Below, piece after piece: positions 11,079-23,502 of a DNA stretch of 64,000 nt. Origin of the DNA: Cryptomeria japonica (lineage: Eukaryota > Streptophyta > Pinopsida > Cupressales > Cupressaceae). A model generated the notes under the pieces. It was not told where the DNA came from, did not search any database, and saw nothing but the letters and a program-made list of their open reading frames with translations. Numbering within the stretch: position 1 is the first letter of the stretch; each line of letters begins with the position of its first letter. The position numbers and the translations under genes were made by a program. The DNA lies in NCBI RefSeq assembly GCF_030272615.1, contig NC_081414.1, forward strand, positions 525,863,137 to 525,927,136. Direction: 5' to 3'.

Positions 11079-14000
11079 ATGTCAAAGTCTAGATATAAGG
11101 AAAGGAAAGAACTATTGAAGATGTTGGAGACTGGATTTTATCCAGAGCTCAGAATTTCATCCAAATAGAAAAAGATCACAAATACAAACATGTATTTCCT
11201 AGACTTCGACCAGATGCAGCGTCGGATGTTCGGAGTCGGAGATCAAGTTTCTTCCCCAGCCTATGCGAACATTATGAAGAGTGGTATTTTCCATGCCGTT
11301 GGATTTCCACAGTACATACAGTGCAGTGAGCTTATCCTGGAGTGTGCACAATGTTAGGATCCACTCACGAGAATGATCAAGACTCCTAAGGGCATTGTCA
11401 TCGCCTACCTTGCTAAGGATGCTATTGTAGAGGTGTTTGGAATTCCACACGGAACGGACATGAAGGATGTGACCAAGGATGAATATGCGGAAAGATACAC
11501 AAAGAAGATGGGTGTATGCAAGAATTTGACTAACAAAGAGTGGATGATTGAGCCTAGGTCTCATCATTCCAAGGCTCCCAAGACACTCATGTGCATAGAT
11601 TTCAAGGAGGAGTATAGTGATTTGATATTCCTACTCAACAGAGTGATGGGGATGCCGCAGGGAGCAATATTCGATGGATGGATGTTCTACTTCATCCAGG
11701 ATTGTCTGAGAAGAACACTAGTAAATTGGTCCAAGATTATAAGTGACAACCTGGATTTTCAGCTGAGGAATGTAGAGCGGTCCAAGTCATTCGCCATGAC
11801 TTCTTACCTGGTATACCTACTTGCACGGTTTGTTTCATACAGAGGATTAATATGCAAAGGTGAAATTGGGAATGGACAAGGACAATTTCGGAGTCATGAC
11901 TGCTACCCCCAGCTGAGCATGTATAGAATTGAAGACTATAAAAGAGTGAATGATGCATTCAATATGTGCATCACACGGATGCTGCAAGGAAGAATCTACA
12001 GAAGATTGTCCAAGGAGGCAACAGAGTTAATAGAGAAATATGGATCGTGGTATATACAGTTTCCCACTTTCACATACCTTAGGATTCATGGGTTTCAATC
12101 TGAACCCTATAGACTTCCTAGGTATTCGACTGACAGAATGATCTTGTTGGAAGTGGTAAGACTGCTTCTAGAGTTCGATGTTATTCAGAGAGAGAAGCAC
12201 AGGACGGGCATGACATTCCCGATTTCAGTTGGGAAGACATCAGAGGTTTGCCAGTCCGCCATAGCCGCCAGCACTGCGAGTGAGGAGCTTGCATTCTATC
12301 AATTTGATACATACAAGAAAAGAGAAAGATTTGATCCAGAGAAGAAGGTCGGAAGGATCAGGGGAGAGAAGTTCATTCACAAAATTGACATAGAAGATTA
12401 TTGGGCTAACCTGATGGACAAGCAAGTAGTGAAAAGAAGAATGTGGTCCAAAATGTCAATGGGTTTCATGAGGAAGTGTGGACTTTTCCTCATTCCTGAT
12501 CAAGTATTAGATGATAGAGATCATACACATCCACATTACGAGAATGAAATGAAGAAGGCAATCCTATTGCCAAATTGGTCAGAGTCAAAAGAGATTGACC
12601 TGAATATGTTGATGAGAGAGGTCTTGAATTTTCCCGTGCATGGGTAGATATACAATGAATAAGTTAGTTGACATGGGTGTTCCCTTCACTTATGAAAGGA
12701 TGAAGCCGGAAGAGTCTATTTTCGAGGATGATCAGAGGATTGTCAGTAATGTCAGGATTCATGCAGACGAGGAGAGTCAAGCTCCCAAGAGAAGGAAGAA
12801 CACGCCAGGAGAAGTCAAGGCCAGAGGAAAGAAGATTGAGGAGGTGAAGAAGAAACAGAAGACTATCACTCCGCCTATCATTCCTTCACCCCCTCTCAGT
12901 GTCTCATCAATCGAAGTGATTGAAGTTACAGAGCAGAACAAGGAGACTCAACAGTGTTCCAACACAATGATACTACCAGAGAATATTCAAGAATTCCATG
13001 CCACAGCAACATCTGCACCTCCGAATGATAATGATGATCAATCGGGATCCCCTACTGTCCTTTTGGAAGTTAGTTTGGGAAACGAGATATATGATTTAAC
13101 CAGGAATAATCTTGATGATAATGATGATGTTATCTCGGCATTGAGAGGACTTGATCAAGAAATGTGTCTCGATGATGGTATGGAGATGGCCGCTATTCCT
13201 AAATGGCTAATGAGAAGTATGGAGAAAAGTGAACAAATGATAGAGGTACAGCCTATTGATGATATTGATGACTACCTAGCTAGGAGTGCTAAGGAGAAGG
13301 AGCCCAAGAGAGCGGAGATTGTCGCATATAGCTAGAGATGAAACAGGAATGCGGATTGCGCAGATTGTTGTTCCTATTGCAGGCGTGACAGCGGACATTG
13401 CTACTCCTATGGATTTCCAGATCACTTCAATTGCCCTTGGTCGTACATCCAAAAAGCAAGAGTTTCAGAAGGTTGGTGAAAACCTCAAGGCAATCGATGC
13501 AAGGTTAGACAGAGAGATTGCGGAGAAAGAAAGGTACAAAGAAGAGAATATCAGACTTAGAGAGTATATTGCAGGGATAAAGCGTGAAAATCCCACCCTT
13601 ATTTCCTCTATTGTAGTTGACCATGGAATGCATTCACACTATGAGGCAGCGAGAGGTACACTCTCGGAGGTGGAAAAGTGGATTGAGAATACAAGAAAGC
13701 AGGCAAATGATTTCCTTACTCAGTTTGTCCATGCATATTATAGGACAACAGGGCTCGCATTCAAAATCCAGTATTTGGAGGGAGTTTGGGAAGAATTCCG
13801 GCCTATTCAAGACAAGACTATTCCACGCCTCCAAGCTTTGAAGAAGATTCCTAATTCCACCTTGGTCAGTGAGAACATTGTGCACAATGGAGACATATGA
13901 TTTCCATGGCCGGTATTATTCATTAGTCGTGAAGAAATCAACTTATGAGAGCACCCAGTCGAGTTGTATGGAGATGGAAGGATTAATTCAAGACATTCGG

Positions 14001-14375
14001 ATGAAGATCCTTGCCTCGATTGAGGAATTATTGGGTGTTGATGTTAGTGATGCTAGTGGTTTACACTTAGCCGAATTAAGAGACAAGATGAAATTTATGT
14101 ATTTTTGCCAGTTGGACTCTTTGAAGAAGAGTCAAATAGACGACTTGGTCTCTTTGTTGATTCATGTTCATAGTTCGCAGAAGCTCATGCTAGATTGGGA
14201 GAACACTTTGAATGCTTGCTCGGATTCATTGGACGTGATTGATTTACAACAGGATACCTTGCCTAGCATTTCCATGGAGGAGTTAGATTCGGTATTGGCT
14301 AGATTCTTGGAGTATGCTAGGAGAGAGAGAGATGCAGGGAGGAATCTTCTAGAAGATTCCCTATTTGATGACTAA
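11079..14375 (+). pseudogene. Unrecognised LTR-unit ORF, copy in unit i
   Basis: About 1,100 codons from ATG 11079 to a stop at 14375. It is broken by TAG at 11166 and 11355 and by three frame changes (near 12640, 13290 and 13870). The first 520 codons are clearly homologous to the ORF of unit iv. Shared anchors include QC.ELI.ECAQ, WMFYFIQ or WMFYFIE, the DCYPQL box, a W[YF]IQFP.FTY.R stretch and LPRY.T[DN]R. The middle (12640-13330) is acidic and low in complexity with a basic KRRKN...KARGKK patch. The C-terminal part is helical and coiled-coil-like and ends in a shared E[YF]A[RK][RK]E...LLED-type motif. I recognise no catalytic motif, zinc finger, signal peptide or membrane segment. It could be a gag-like structural protein, but that is only a guess from its setting. 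Confidence 0.7.
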
Positions 14376-14511
14376 GTATCTTTTCATTGGGCCATATGTT
14401 GGTGGCACCATTTTTTATGTAACCCTAATTAGGGCAATTCTAGGGTTTTGTTGGCATGATCTCGGCCGTTGATCTTAGATCAATCTGGGCCATCCATTTT
14501 GTAAGAGACTC

Positions 14512-14518
14512 TATATAT
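14512..14518 (+). promoter_or_regulatory. TATA box of unit i terminal promoter
   Basis: TATATAT in the context GAGACTCTATATATGCC, about 135 bp after the ORF stop and 0.82 kb before the unit end. Upstream lie the family-typical phrases CCCTAATTAGGG and GGCCATCCATT. The other units have a TATA box at the same place. Confidence 0.6.
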
Positions 14519-15334
14519 GCCTCCTTGTCTCTCATTTGTAAGAGAGTTTTTGTAGAATTGTTGGTATATGCTGCAACTATTTGAATCATAATCATTGTTC
14601 AATTGTTGGTGATTTTGCTCTTCAAGTGTTGTATTTGCATTCATAGTTCTCAATTCCTCCAAGTTAGATTAGAATTTGGATTAGAATTTATTTTCATGTA
14701 TGTTAGATTGAGTGGAAGATTTGTTGAATTCATTTGTGTGGAATCCTTAATCCATACCACTAGCCTCTTGCCGCTGGTAAGTGCGCCTTGTGTGGTCAAC
14801 TGAAATTTTAAGTAAGCTTAACTTCAACTATTACGCGTCCCTTGACAAGCATCAACTTGAATGGTGTCAACGTTTGATGGTGATTGCCAGAAAATCTTTA
14901 AGTATACCTTAGACGATTGCACTAAGCCTGTGTCAATACCTAGTTGTGAGACCTTGCCTAGTTTGATTCCACTAGATCCATTCATCATTTCCTACATTCC
15001 TAGGCTTAGAATAGACTTCCTGAACCCTATTCCTTTTGTCCTTTTTTTAGTAAGAAGTAAATCCAGAGCCATATTGATAAATCTTAAATTGTCAGCACAC
15101 CTATTCCGCATCATTCATGATAATCCAAACATTTGCGTAAGTCCCCAAGTAAACACAGCAATTCACATCGACCATTGAGTTACCCACTCGTCAAGACCTG
15201 ACATGTAGAAACCTTGGAATCATTTTAGTTGATCTCATTCTTAGCATCTAAAGTGATTTTGTTCAAGAGAGGGTAAATTATCTTGGTAATTTATTCTGTA
15301 ATGTTATGTGCCTAAAACACACATCAACGGGTAC

Positions 15335-15760
15335 TACTCACCTTCTCAAAACATGAGCCCTTATGCCTTTTAGGAGCCTCATTAATTGATTTCACTATTT
15401 ATTGCCAATCCATTCACATAGACTCATCATGAAATGCCATTTCCAACAATCCCTTTGATCTCTTATGTGTGGAGGCCACAAGTTGTTCTTCAAGTGAAGT
15501 GTGGACAAAAATGAATGGCTCTTTGTAGATTTAAATGAAAAGGCTATGAAAGGCAATGAAGGGAGCTTCATCCCTCGAGATCCTTTCTTTAACAAAGGAT
15601 GATTTAATTTACAGCCTGCTGCTTGATCTTCTTTTTCTTTCTCTTCAATATATGACAAGACTTGTGCTTCTAGAATGCCATTACCATCTTTGCCTAGACA
15701 AGATTTGATGCCTTGTGCAGGGATCTTGCCCAAATGGCTCTTTCACTCGACTATGTGAGC
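15335..15760 (-). pseudogene. hAT transposase, N-terminal part (copy 1)
   Basis: Minus-strand coding remnant with the tail of a BED-type DNA-binding finger (SHLGKIPAQGIKSC), the linker and the start of the DUF659 region (FEKVSSTLLEK). The reading frame crosses into 8431 once unit i is removed. The segment is homologous to the pieces of hAT copy 2 at 36290-36410 and 42005-42300, sharing for example SHSFLS and HIRDQRD. Frame changes and stops make it a pseudogene. Confidence 0.65.
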
Positions 15761-16169
15761 TCAAATATCTAACATTACAATCACCACAAATTCAAATATA
15801 ACCCCCACCACTTGGAAGCTCCTAACATTTCAACGTATTTCAATACAGGAGAGTTTGGGTTTGTTTTGAGGTGTTGTCGACTCAAAGAGCTAGAACAGGT
15901 TACCATTGTAATAACTAAGACAAGAAGTTCAATAAAAAACACATTCGAAAAATTGAAACAAATAATATATATATACTAATATATATACACACAACTAAAT
16001 GTTAATTCATTTTTAAAAAATCAGCATGTGATATAAACACCTAGAAGAATGGAAACAAACCCAAAACTTCAAAATAAAGCAAGAGAGTTGTTTGAAAAAT
16101 TAAAAAAAACTTCAAAAAATCTACCTCTTTTGAGTATATCTTCCTCTACAATTTCCTTGACAACAAACA

Positions 16170-16660
16170 AACTCTTGCAAATGCGTAGGAATAGTACAAC
16201 CACCACCTTGGAATGTTCAACAATCAATCTTCAACTCTATTCATGCAATGGCAAGCAAGAAAATAAGTTCAGCAATGGAGGATAATATTTATTTTTTCAT
16301 TCACAATATGAAAAATGATTTTGCTTTTGCCTTTGGGATGTTTTCTATGGCACGTTTTAGGGTTTGAGTGGTGACTAGCACTTTCTAGGGTAAAAAAAAG
16401 TCAAAAAAAAGAGGAAAATTTGCCATCTTGCAAATGCATAGGAATAGTACAACAACCAGCTTGGAATGTTCAACAATCAATCTTCAACTCTATTCATGCA
16501 ATGGCAAGCAAGAAAATTAGTTCAGCAATGGAGGATAATATTTTTGTTTTTCATTCACAATATGAAAAATGAGTTTGCTTTGCCTTTGGGATGTTTTCTA
16601 TGGCACGCTTATAGGTTTGAGGGGTGAGTTGCACTTTCTAGGGTCAAAAAAGGTAAAAAA
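16170..16660. repeat. Tandem duplication of about 260 bp in hAT copy 1
   Basis: The stretch from CTTGCAAATGCRTAGGAATA through TTTCTAGGGT is present twice, at about 16170-16395 and 16432-16645, with few differences. A related single copy lies in inverted orientation near 35720-35890 beside hAT copy 2, so this is part of the hAT 5' region and not host sequence. Confidence 0.75.
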
Positions 16661-17499
16661 AAAAAGGTTGTAAAAAAAGAGGAAAATTCTCCTGTTTGGC
16701 AAAAGTACTCTCCAAATTCGCCTATTTGATGCAAGTACCTGCCAAATTCGCTCGTTTGGCACAAGTACCTACTAAATTTTCTTTAGGTTTGCCCAGGATG
16801 AACCTACAAGGTTTGAACAAGACCCTACCTATTGTGACATTTTCACACATCGCCCCATTGCAAATGGGGACCCCCACTTTTCTTCCGCTTTCTAAGTTAG
16901 TTGTCCTAGTTTAGTCATCTAGTAATGTCTTTAGCTATTAACCTTTTACTTGTAGGAGGTATTATACCCCAGGCTGTCAAGAAGTAATTAGAGTCATGTC
17001 TCTCTCTTAAGAGGAGTTGAGTCAATGTAGCTTTTCAATGCCTTAGCAATGGATGATATACGATGATCATTTCATTGGATCATCATCATCAGAGATGGAA
17101 ACGAATGGAGGTTAGCCATGAGAATTGAGATGATAGATGCTAATCAATCAAGGTAGAGGCCTAAACAATCATGGAGAAGCTTTGTTGATGATGTGAGACC
17201 CTTAGAGTGGGTGAAATGAGTGCTACTACTTGTTGTGAGGTATTCACACATCGCCCCATTGCAAATGGGGACCCCCAATTTTTGCTTTCTTGGTTGTGTT
17301 AGAGTCTTTTCTATTAGTCTTCGCATTGAACGGATAGAGTTTCTCAAGTATCTAGAGGGTCATCATGTCAAGTTGGTCACCTGAGTGGAGTGAAGTAAGT
17401 CATCAAGCATGTGGCAAGAGTGATTTATGGGTGAAAGACTTGAGGATTGAACAAACTGAGCAAAGTCAAGTGAAAGGACTAAGTCAAGAGTCTTTCCTA

Positions 17500-17947
17500 A
17501 GGATGCATACCTTGCTCCCTCGCTGGAGCGAAATTTGCCCAAGTGCCTTGACCCCGTACCTTGCTAAGGACATAGACTCCCGTACCTTGCTGAGGTCCTA
17601 AAGCGAAATTTTTATCAAGGCATGTACCTCACAAAGGTCCTAGAACGAAATTTTGATGTCCTATCCTTGCAGAGGTCCCAAAGCGGAACTTCTTCACCAA
17701 GTGATGTACCTTCCAAAGGTCACAAGAGCAAATTTCCTCCATAGGTGTTCTTAAGGATCGAATTGATAATGCTTTCATATGGACAGATTGGAAAACTCAA
17801 GGTCAAAATCAACCAAGTGAAAGAGCGATTTTCAAGTCTTGTCCTTGGAGAGGTCCAAGAGCAATTTTTAAGTCTTGTCCTTGGAAAGGTCCTGGAGCGA
17901 ATTTTGAGTTATGTCCTTGCTAAGGGTCCAAAGCGAATTTGAATATG
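17500..17947 (+). repeat. Minisatellite GAGCGAATTT, left part (unit iii)
   Basis: Units of about 45-55 bp with CCTTGCTAAGGTCC followed by a GAGCGAATTTT-like core. The array continues at 19617 on the far side of the solo LTR; the broken unit is completed when the insertion is removed. Confidence 0.8.
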
Positions 17948-17952
17948 TGTAT

Positions 17953-19611
17953 TGTTGTCATTTTATGATACCCTTGGTCCATCAGTGAGAACCGATCAGA
18001 GATATGTCCCATGGACAAGCGCGGCCCCAGTTGATCAAGAAGAGAAGAATCATGAAGTTTGAAGTGTTGCCTTGTCCGGAGGAGGTTCCTCCCTTGGCCT
18101 TTTCTTCTTCCCCAGAACTCTAGAACCCCGAGGTTCCGAAGTTCTTCCCCTTGCTTAGCCCCTCCTCTCCTTAGCCTTTCTCTCTTTTCCCCCGGAACTC
18201 CGGAACCCCGAGGTTCCAAAGTTCCTTGCCCCTTTTCTCCTTCCCTCTTCGGAACTCCGGAACCCCGAAGTTCCGAGGTTCCTAGCCTTTCTTCTATCCT
18301 TGCCCGGAACTCCGAAACCCTGAGGTTCCGAAGTTCCCTTGCGCAGTTCCCTAGAACTCCGAAACCCCGAGGTTCCGAAGATCCCTTCCCCTGCCTTTCC
18401 TGGAACCCCGGAACCCATAGGTTCTGAAGTCCACTTCCTCGCTTCCCCTTCTTTTCTCCGAAACCCCGAGGTTCCGAGGTTCCTTTCCCTTTTGCCTTCT
18501 CTCTCTAATTTTCCCAGAACTCAAAACTCTGGAACCCTGAGGTTCCGAAGTTCCTTGCTCCTTCCCTTGTCTTCCTCACTTCGGGAGTCCGAACTTCTGA
18601 AGTCTCCGGACTTCCTTCCGACTGGCGACACTTCCGAATGGCGTGATCAACACTCAAGGCCTTAAATGCTCCGACAGTTTTGGTGACTTGTGCACTTTCT
18701 TTGTGGAGCCACAAGGGTGCATTAAATTTTTTTGGCTGGATTTCCATCAAGGGAGGTACAGGGCCATGCTTGGTGACTTATGTCATGTCTGACTTTGGAA
18801 GGTTAGTCAGTCCACCTTCCTCGGAGTTGCCTTTGGTGGTATGGCTAGGTTGCTTGCATGTACAAGCCAAGTGCATGCACTTCCCTGCACCTCCAGACTG
18901 ACATGCAGGGGTCATGATCACCATTGTAGCCCATTCTCTATATAAGGTTGTTAAGCCTCATTGTAAAGGGTTCTCTCCCTGCTAGCTTGAGCTTTCTTAT
19001 GCTCTTCTCTTCTCTTGAAGACTTGTAATTATTTTTGCATTTCTACAACTGTAAGATTGGCTTTTGGCCTTATGATTAATTGAAAATCTCCATTCTTGCC
19101 TTCATTCAACTTATGTATGATGTGTATGTGTTCTTACCTCCATTATATGTGTATGTTTGTGGTTTCCTTTCACATGTATGCTGTGTTAACCTGTTTTCTG
19201 AGTGTGACCTTGTGAGAATCCTTCTCCCCTCTTGACACTTAGAAAATTCGAACCTCCACACATGTGTTTGGGTCACTCATGCAATTGAAGTTTGTGCATC
19301 TCTTGGGCTTTTCAATTAATTCCTTGTACCATTTCGGGTGGGGAGAGGAACAATCTCTTCTTGGTGCATCACCTCCCTTTATTTCAAGCAATTATCTCTT
19401 CCCTTTACCTCTACAAATTGTTAGGATAGGCTTAGGAGTTAGTTTTGAAGTGTTGAGTTGATTCAACACCTGCACCTGGAGTGAGAGGGAAGCCAGCCTT
19501 CTCTAGAGATTCAACCCCCTTGCACAAGGTCCCACACTTCGGGGTTGTTTCCATGTTTCACAAGGTTGTTGAGTTGATAGCTTAGCAAAGGTGCAAGCTT
19601 TTGTGATAACA
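17953..19611 (+). mobile_element. Solo LTR inside the unit iii minisatellite
   Basis: The 1,659-bp segment starts TGTTGTCATT and ends GTGATAACA, flanked by TGTAT (17948-17952) and TGTAC (19612-19616), a 5-bp duplication with one C/T difference. Removing it restores a regular array unit (GCGAATTT followed by GTACCTTGG). It contains a TATA box (TATATAA at 18939) and the hairpin minisatellite at 18113-18605. It is the innermost of four nesting levels here. Confidence 0.7.
18113..18605. repeat. Hairpin minisatellite with GGAACC/GGTTCC arms
   Basis: Eight or nine units of roughly 45-60 bp. Each holds an imperfect palindrome: left arm GGAACTCCGGAACC, loop CCGA, right arm GGTTCCGAAGTTCC (one mismatch in the 14-bp stem of the best copy, near 18195). 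Between palindromes are C/T-rich spacers. Both strands give proline/serine-rich open frames (18059-18427 plus, 18155-18418 minus) that are products of the repeat. Confidence 0.85.
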
Positions 19612-19616
19612 TGTAC

Positions 19617-20290
19617 CTTGGAGAAGTCTTAGAGCGAGTTTTGACTAGAATCGTGTGCGTACCTTCCAAAGGACATAGAGCGAAATTTCTTATCAAGTCA
19701 TGTCCTTGGAGAGGTCCTAGAACGAATTTCATCATGCACCTTCCAAAGGACATAGAGCGAAATTTCTTAACAAGTCATGTCCTTGGATAGGTCCTAGAGC
19801 GAATTTCATCATGTACCCTCTGAAGGACAGAGAGCAAATTTTATTTTAGGTCTTGTCCTTGCAAAGGTCATAGAGCGAACTTCATCATGTACCTTACCAA
19901 GGTCCTAGAGCGAATTTTTAATCCAATTCATGTCATTGCCAAGGTCTTAGAGCGAATTTTTCACCAAGGTCGTGTACCTCCCCAAGGTCCTAGAGCGAAT
20001 CACGTACCTTAGAAAGGACATAGAGCGAATTTTTCATCCAAGTCTTGTCCTTGGAGAGGACATAAGAGTGATTTTCATTTTTGAGTCATGTCCTTCCAAA
20101 GGATCCAGAGCGAAATTTTCATGTCCTTGCTAAGGACATAGAGAGAAATTCTTAACAAGATTCATGTCCTTGCTAAGGACATAGAGCGAACTTATTTCAA
20201 GATGTGTACCTCCCTAAGGTCCAAGAGCGAATTTTTCACCAAAGCCGTGTACCTCCCTAAGGTCTAAGAGCGAATTCATCAAAGACAAGC
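19617..20290 (+). repeat. Minisatellite GAGCGAATTT, right part (unit iii)
   Basis: About 16 units of 35-50 bp, for example CATGTCCTTGGAGAGGTCC followed by TAGAGCGAATTTC. It continues the array at 17500-17947. Units alternate between a GTACCT- and a GTCCTT-type start. Confidence 0.8.
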
Positions 20291-21333
20291 ATTTTGGCGC
20301 CAAAATAATATTCAAAATTCAAATTGTAAAGGAAATGAAGGAAGTTTGTGTTGAGTTGGCCAACATGAGAAAGGTAACTTGTTTTATTTTTGCTAAATCA
20401 AGTCGGCCTTGCACCCCAAAGGACATGACTTTTACCCTAGGCATCTAAAAAGTTGAAGTTAGAACATTCATTTTAATCATCAACCAGTGTTCCACAGGGA
20501 CGTGTCCCCCCCCCCCTTTTTGGCAGGATATACAAGCAAGGATAGAAGTAATGACTTGACCATGACACCTACTTCACCCATATGCAAGATCAAGAGGCTT
20601 CATCAACAAACACAAGAACATCAAGAGAAGATTTCAAGATATTCAAAGATTCTCACCATATCATGATGACATGAAGAGATCAAAGGGTGCAAGGCAGAAA
20701 TCATCCAACTTCTTCAAGGCACTAGAATATGAAGGAAAGATGACTCGCATGGTAGAAAATGTTTGACAATCTTGAATTCCCTTCGGCAATCCAAGAATCG
20801 AAGTCGGTGCATTGAATAGTTACATTCAACCAGGCGCACCATTCATCAAATGTATCAAGAACGAGGGAGGAACAATCAAGGTCATCACCAAGCATACATC
20901 GAGCACGATTGAAGAAGCAGATAGTTTCAGAACAATTAATCAAAGTTTGCTTCTCATCATCATCATCACATTGAGCAACTGAATAATGTTGAGTATCAAG
21001 AAATATCTCTCAACATCCCTTCATGATGATGAATCAAATCAAGACTATGAAGTGCAAGATAAAGGTGGAATCCTAGTCATCGTCCCAGTCACTACCTCCA
21101 CCAATCAAAAAGGTTCCACTTCAACATGTCCAAGTTCAATGAATCAAGCTCATATATGAAGGCGCAAACTCCAATGTAACTACCCTCAATATCTATTGGT
21201 CCACATTCTCTGAATGTAATTTTCTCATTGGCTAAGGAGAGTTTGTTGTAACAAACCTTAATTAGGGTTTCAATGTAAAATCTTGGTCGTTGATGGAGAA
21301 TCAATCCTGGCCATTCATTGTAAATGAACTCTC

Positions 21334-21340
21334 TATATAA
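21334..21340 (+). promoter_or_regulatory. TATA box of unit iii
   Basis: TATATAA in CTCTCTATATAAAGC, 0.89 kb before the unit end. It is preceded by CCTTAATTAGGGTTT and GGCCATTCATTGTAA as in the other units. Confidence 0.6.
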
Positions 21341-23495
21341 AGCTCAAGCTCTTCATTTGTAATAGGTTAATAGTGAATAGAATAGTGAGTAGCTAATAAT
21401 TAGTGAATAAGAATAGAAAGAATAGAGGAGCAATTAGAGTAGAGTAGGAGGAGAAGGCCGAAATTGTTGCCTAAGTTGTAAATGAACTCCATTTTCGTTG
21501 AAGTTATGATGAAATGTGTTGTTTCTTTACAACGTGCATGGTTTCTTGTTGGATCTTCATGTTAGATGGTAAATAATTAGATTGAATGGAGGAATTTGTT
21601 GAATGCATTTGCGTGGAATCGGTTAGTCCATACCACTAGCCTCTTGTTGACTATTAAGTGTGCCTTGCGTGGTCAACTGGAATGATATGAGCTTAACTTT
21701 GAATCGTTCTACATTCATTGCTTATGCATTAACTTGAATGGTGATCAATGTTTGATGATATTGATTTGAACATCTTTGGAATGCCCTTAGAAGATTGCAC
21801 TGAGCTTGTGTCAAATTGTTCAAGTTGATGGTGGGACCTCGCCCAATAGGATTCCATCTGATCATTCAACTATCTTCTTACATCCTGGGTCTTAAAGTAG
21901 ACTCTCTAACCCTTTCCTTTTGCCCTTTTTTTTCAATTCAAGCTAGTTTAGAACAAAGAGCATCACCATATTGCAACATCAGATGATTGAGTTCCAGCAA
22001 ATCAAGCATTCAAGCATTCGAACGTAAGTCCCCTTGTGATTCCAACATAATCAAATCAAACCAATGAGCTTATCCACACGTAGTGACCCTACATTCATGA
22101 ACCTTGGAGTCTTCTCAAGTGATCCTTAAGCTAATCTTTAGCATTTGAGAGATTTTGTTCAAGAGGGGATAGGATACTTAAGGTATTTTATTTTATGTTC
22201 GCATGTGCGTAAAAAACACATCAACACTACTCACAATATCAAGTTAGTGAGGTCACTATTAGTGACCCCCCAAAACCTCGGCTTGCCTTCACTCACTATC
22301 AATGACCACCAAAAAGTCCAACCTGCCTCTTCTAGCACTACTAGTAGGTGGTAAGATCTCCGACCTGCCTTGAGGTCATTTCTAGCCTACCCAAAGTCCG
22401 ATCAGGTTGAAAGGCTCATATGTTTGGTGAGTTGGATGTTGATGAAGTAAATACTTAAGGGTTTTGAGTGATAATGATGTATGAGATTGGTAGAATCAGC
22501 TAGGAGTGAGTGGAAATGCCTTGGAATGCTCATTGGGCAAGTAACATTGATGCTATGGAGTGAACTTCCGGTGGACCCCTAAATCCACACCCACTTCTAC
22601 TAGGGGGCAAAATCCACCACCACTGTTAGTGGACCTCAAAAAGCCCAACCAGCTCTAGTTGACTTCCAGTCGATGTTCAAAAGTACGACCTTCTTGATAT
22701 CATTACCACTTCAAAGGCAAAAACCCCAACCATGCTGAGTGAATTTCCAGTTTGCCTTGAGAAGCCCAACCAAATATGTGAAAGAGAACATTTTTTTTAA
22801 GTTGATTGAATGAATGATTAAGGGTGATAGTCAAATGGTGTAGAAGGCAAGGTTGGAAGTTGCTACTTCCATTTGAAGCCTAAAACTACGACTTGATTGC
22901 AGCACTACCAATGATGCATCAAAAGTTCGACATACCTTATACCCAACAATTCAAGAATCATTGCCAGTATAGCAAGAGTAATCTGAGATGGAAGCTCCAG
23001 GGGGAAGGTGATCAAGACAGGCGACAATTCTAGAGGACTTAATCAAAGTTAGAAAGATTGATCCCCAAGAATGATGCAATTTGGGAGTATCTCCTACCTT
23101 CGTCTCATTCATGATTAAGCTTGGAAATGTTGAGTATCAAGAGATATGCCTGAATCACCTACAACTTGTGATGAGTTACAAGGTGTACAGCAAGTTAAGG
23201 TGGCACCAAGTCATCACTTATCCAAGCACATCAAGGCATCCAAGATCAGTGCACCCGGCTCATCCAATGAGGTAGATAACTACCACATGAAGGCACAAAG
23301 TCCGATGCACCTACCCTCGTTATTCATTGGTCAAACATTCAAGGAAGGACATGTGTCCCATATTTTGTAATTTTATCATTAGTCAAACATTAAATGCTTT
23401 GTAATGGGTGTAACAAACCCTAATTACGGTTTTTATCTTGTAATCTTGGCCAGTGATTGTGAATCAATCTGAGCCATTCATTGTAAGGAGCTATC

Positions 23496-23502
23496 TATAT
23501 AA
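23496..23502 (+). promoter_or_regulatory. TATA box of unit ii
   Basis: TATATAA in CTATCTATATAAGGC, 0.77 kb before the unit end, with CCCTAATTACGG and GAGCCATTCATTGTAA upstream. Confidence 0.6.

Larger units (their letters stand above)
8437..15329 (+). mobile_element. Giant LTR-like unit i, 6.9 kb, carries ORF
   Basis: Starts TGTTGTGACC and ends CACATCAACG, with a perfect 5-bp duplication GGTAC on both sides (8432-8436, 15330-15334). The hAT reading frame resumes exactly across the duplication, which independently proves the ends. Inside, in order: the palindromic start block, a minisatellite (9060-9560), a TATA-like site near 9777, a long decayed ORF (11079-14375), a promoter with TATA box at 14512, and a conserved 0.8-kb tail. 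No reverse transcriptase, integrase, primer-binding site or second terminal repeat is seen. It is most simply a solo LTR of unusual size with an ORF in its U3-like part, or a non-coding-end element with the same TSD rule. Confidence 0.8.
17231..22226 (+). mobile_element. Giant LTR-like unit iii, nested in unit ii
   Basis: Starts TGTTGTGAGG and ends CACATCAACA, with a perfect 5-bp duplication CTACT (17226-17230 and 22227-22231). Gross length is 4,996 bp, or about 3.3 kb without the solo LTR at 17953-19611. Its GCGAATTT minisatellite is cut in two by that solo LTR. It has no long ORF: between the minisatellite and the TATA box only about 1 kb of non-coding sequence is found, where units i and iv have the ORF. 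Confidence 0.85.

Noticed and set aside
11199-11567. Minus-strand frame of 122 codons
   Set aside because: Antisense to the unit i ORF, whose plus-strand reading is supported by homology to unit iv.
18059-18665. Proline/serine-rich open frames on both strands
   Set aside because: They are read through the GGAACC/GGTTCC hairpin minisatellite; the period of the protein repeat equals that of the DNA repeat and both strands are open.
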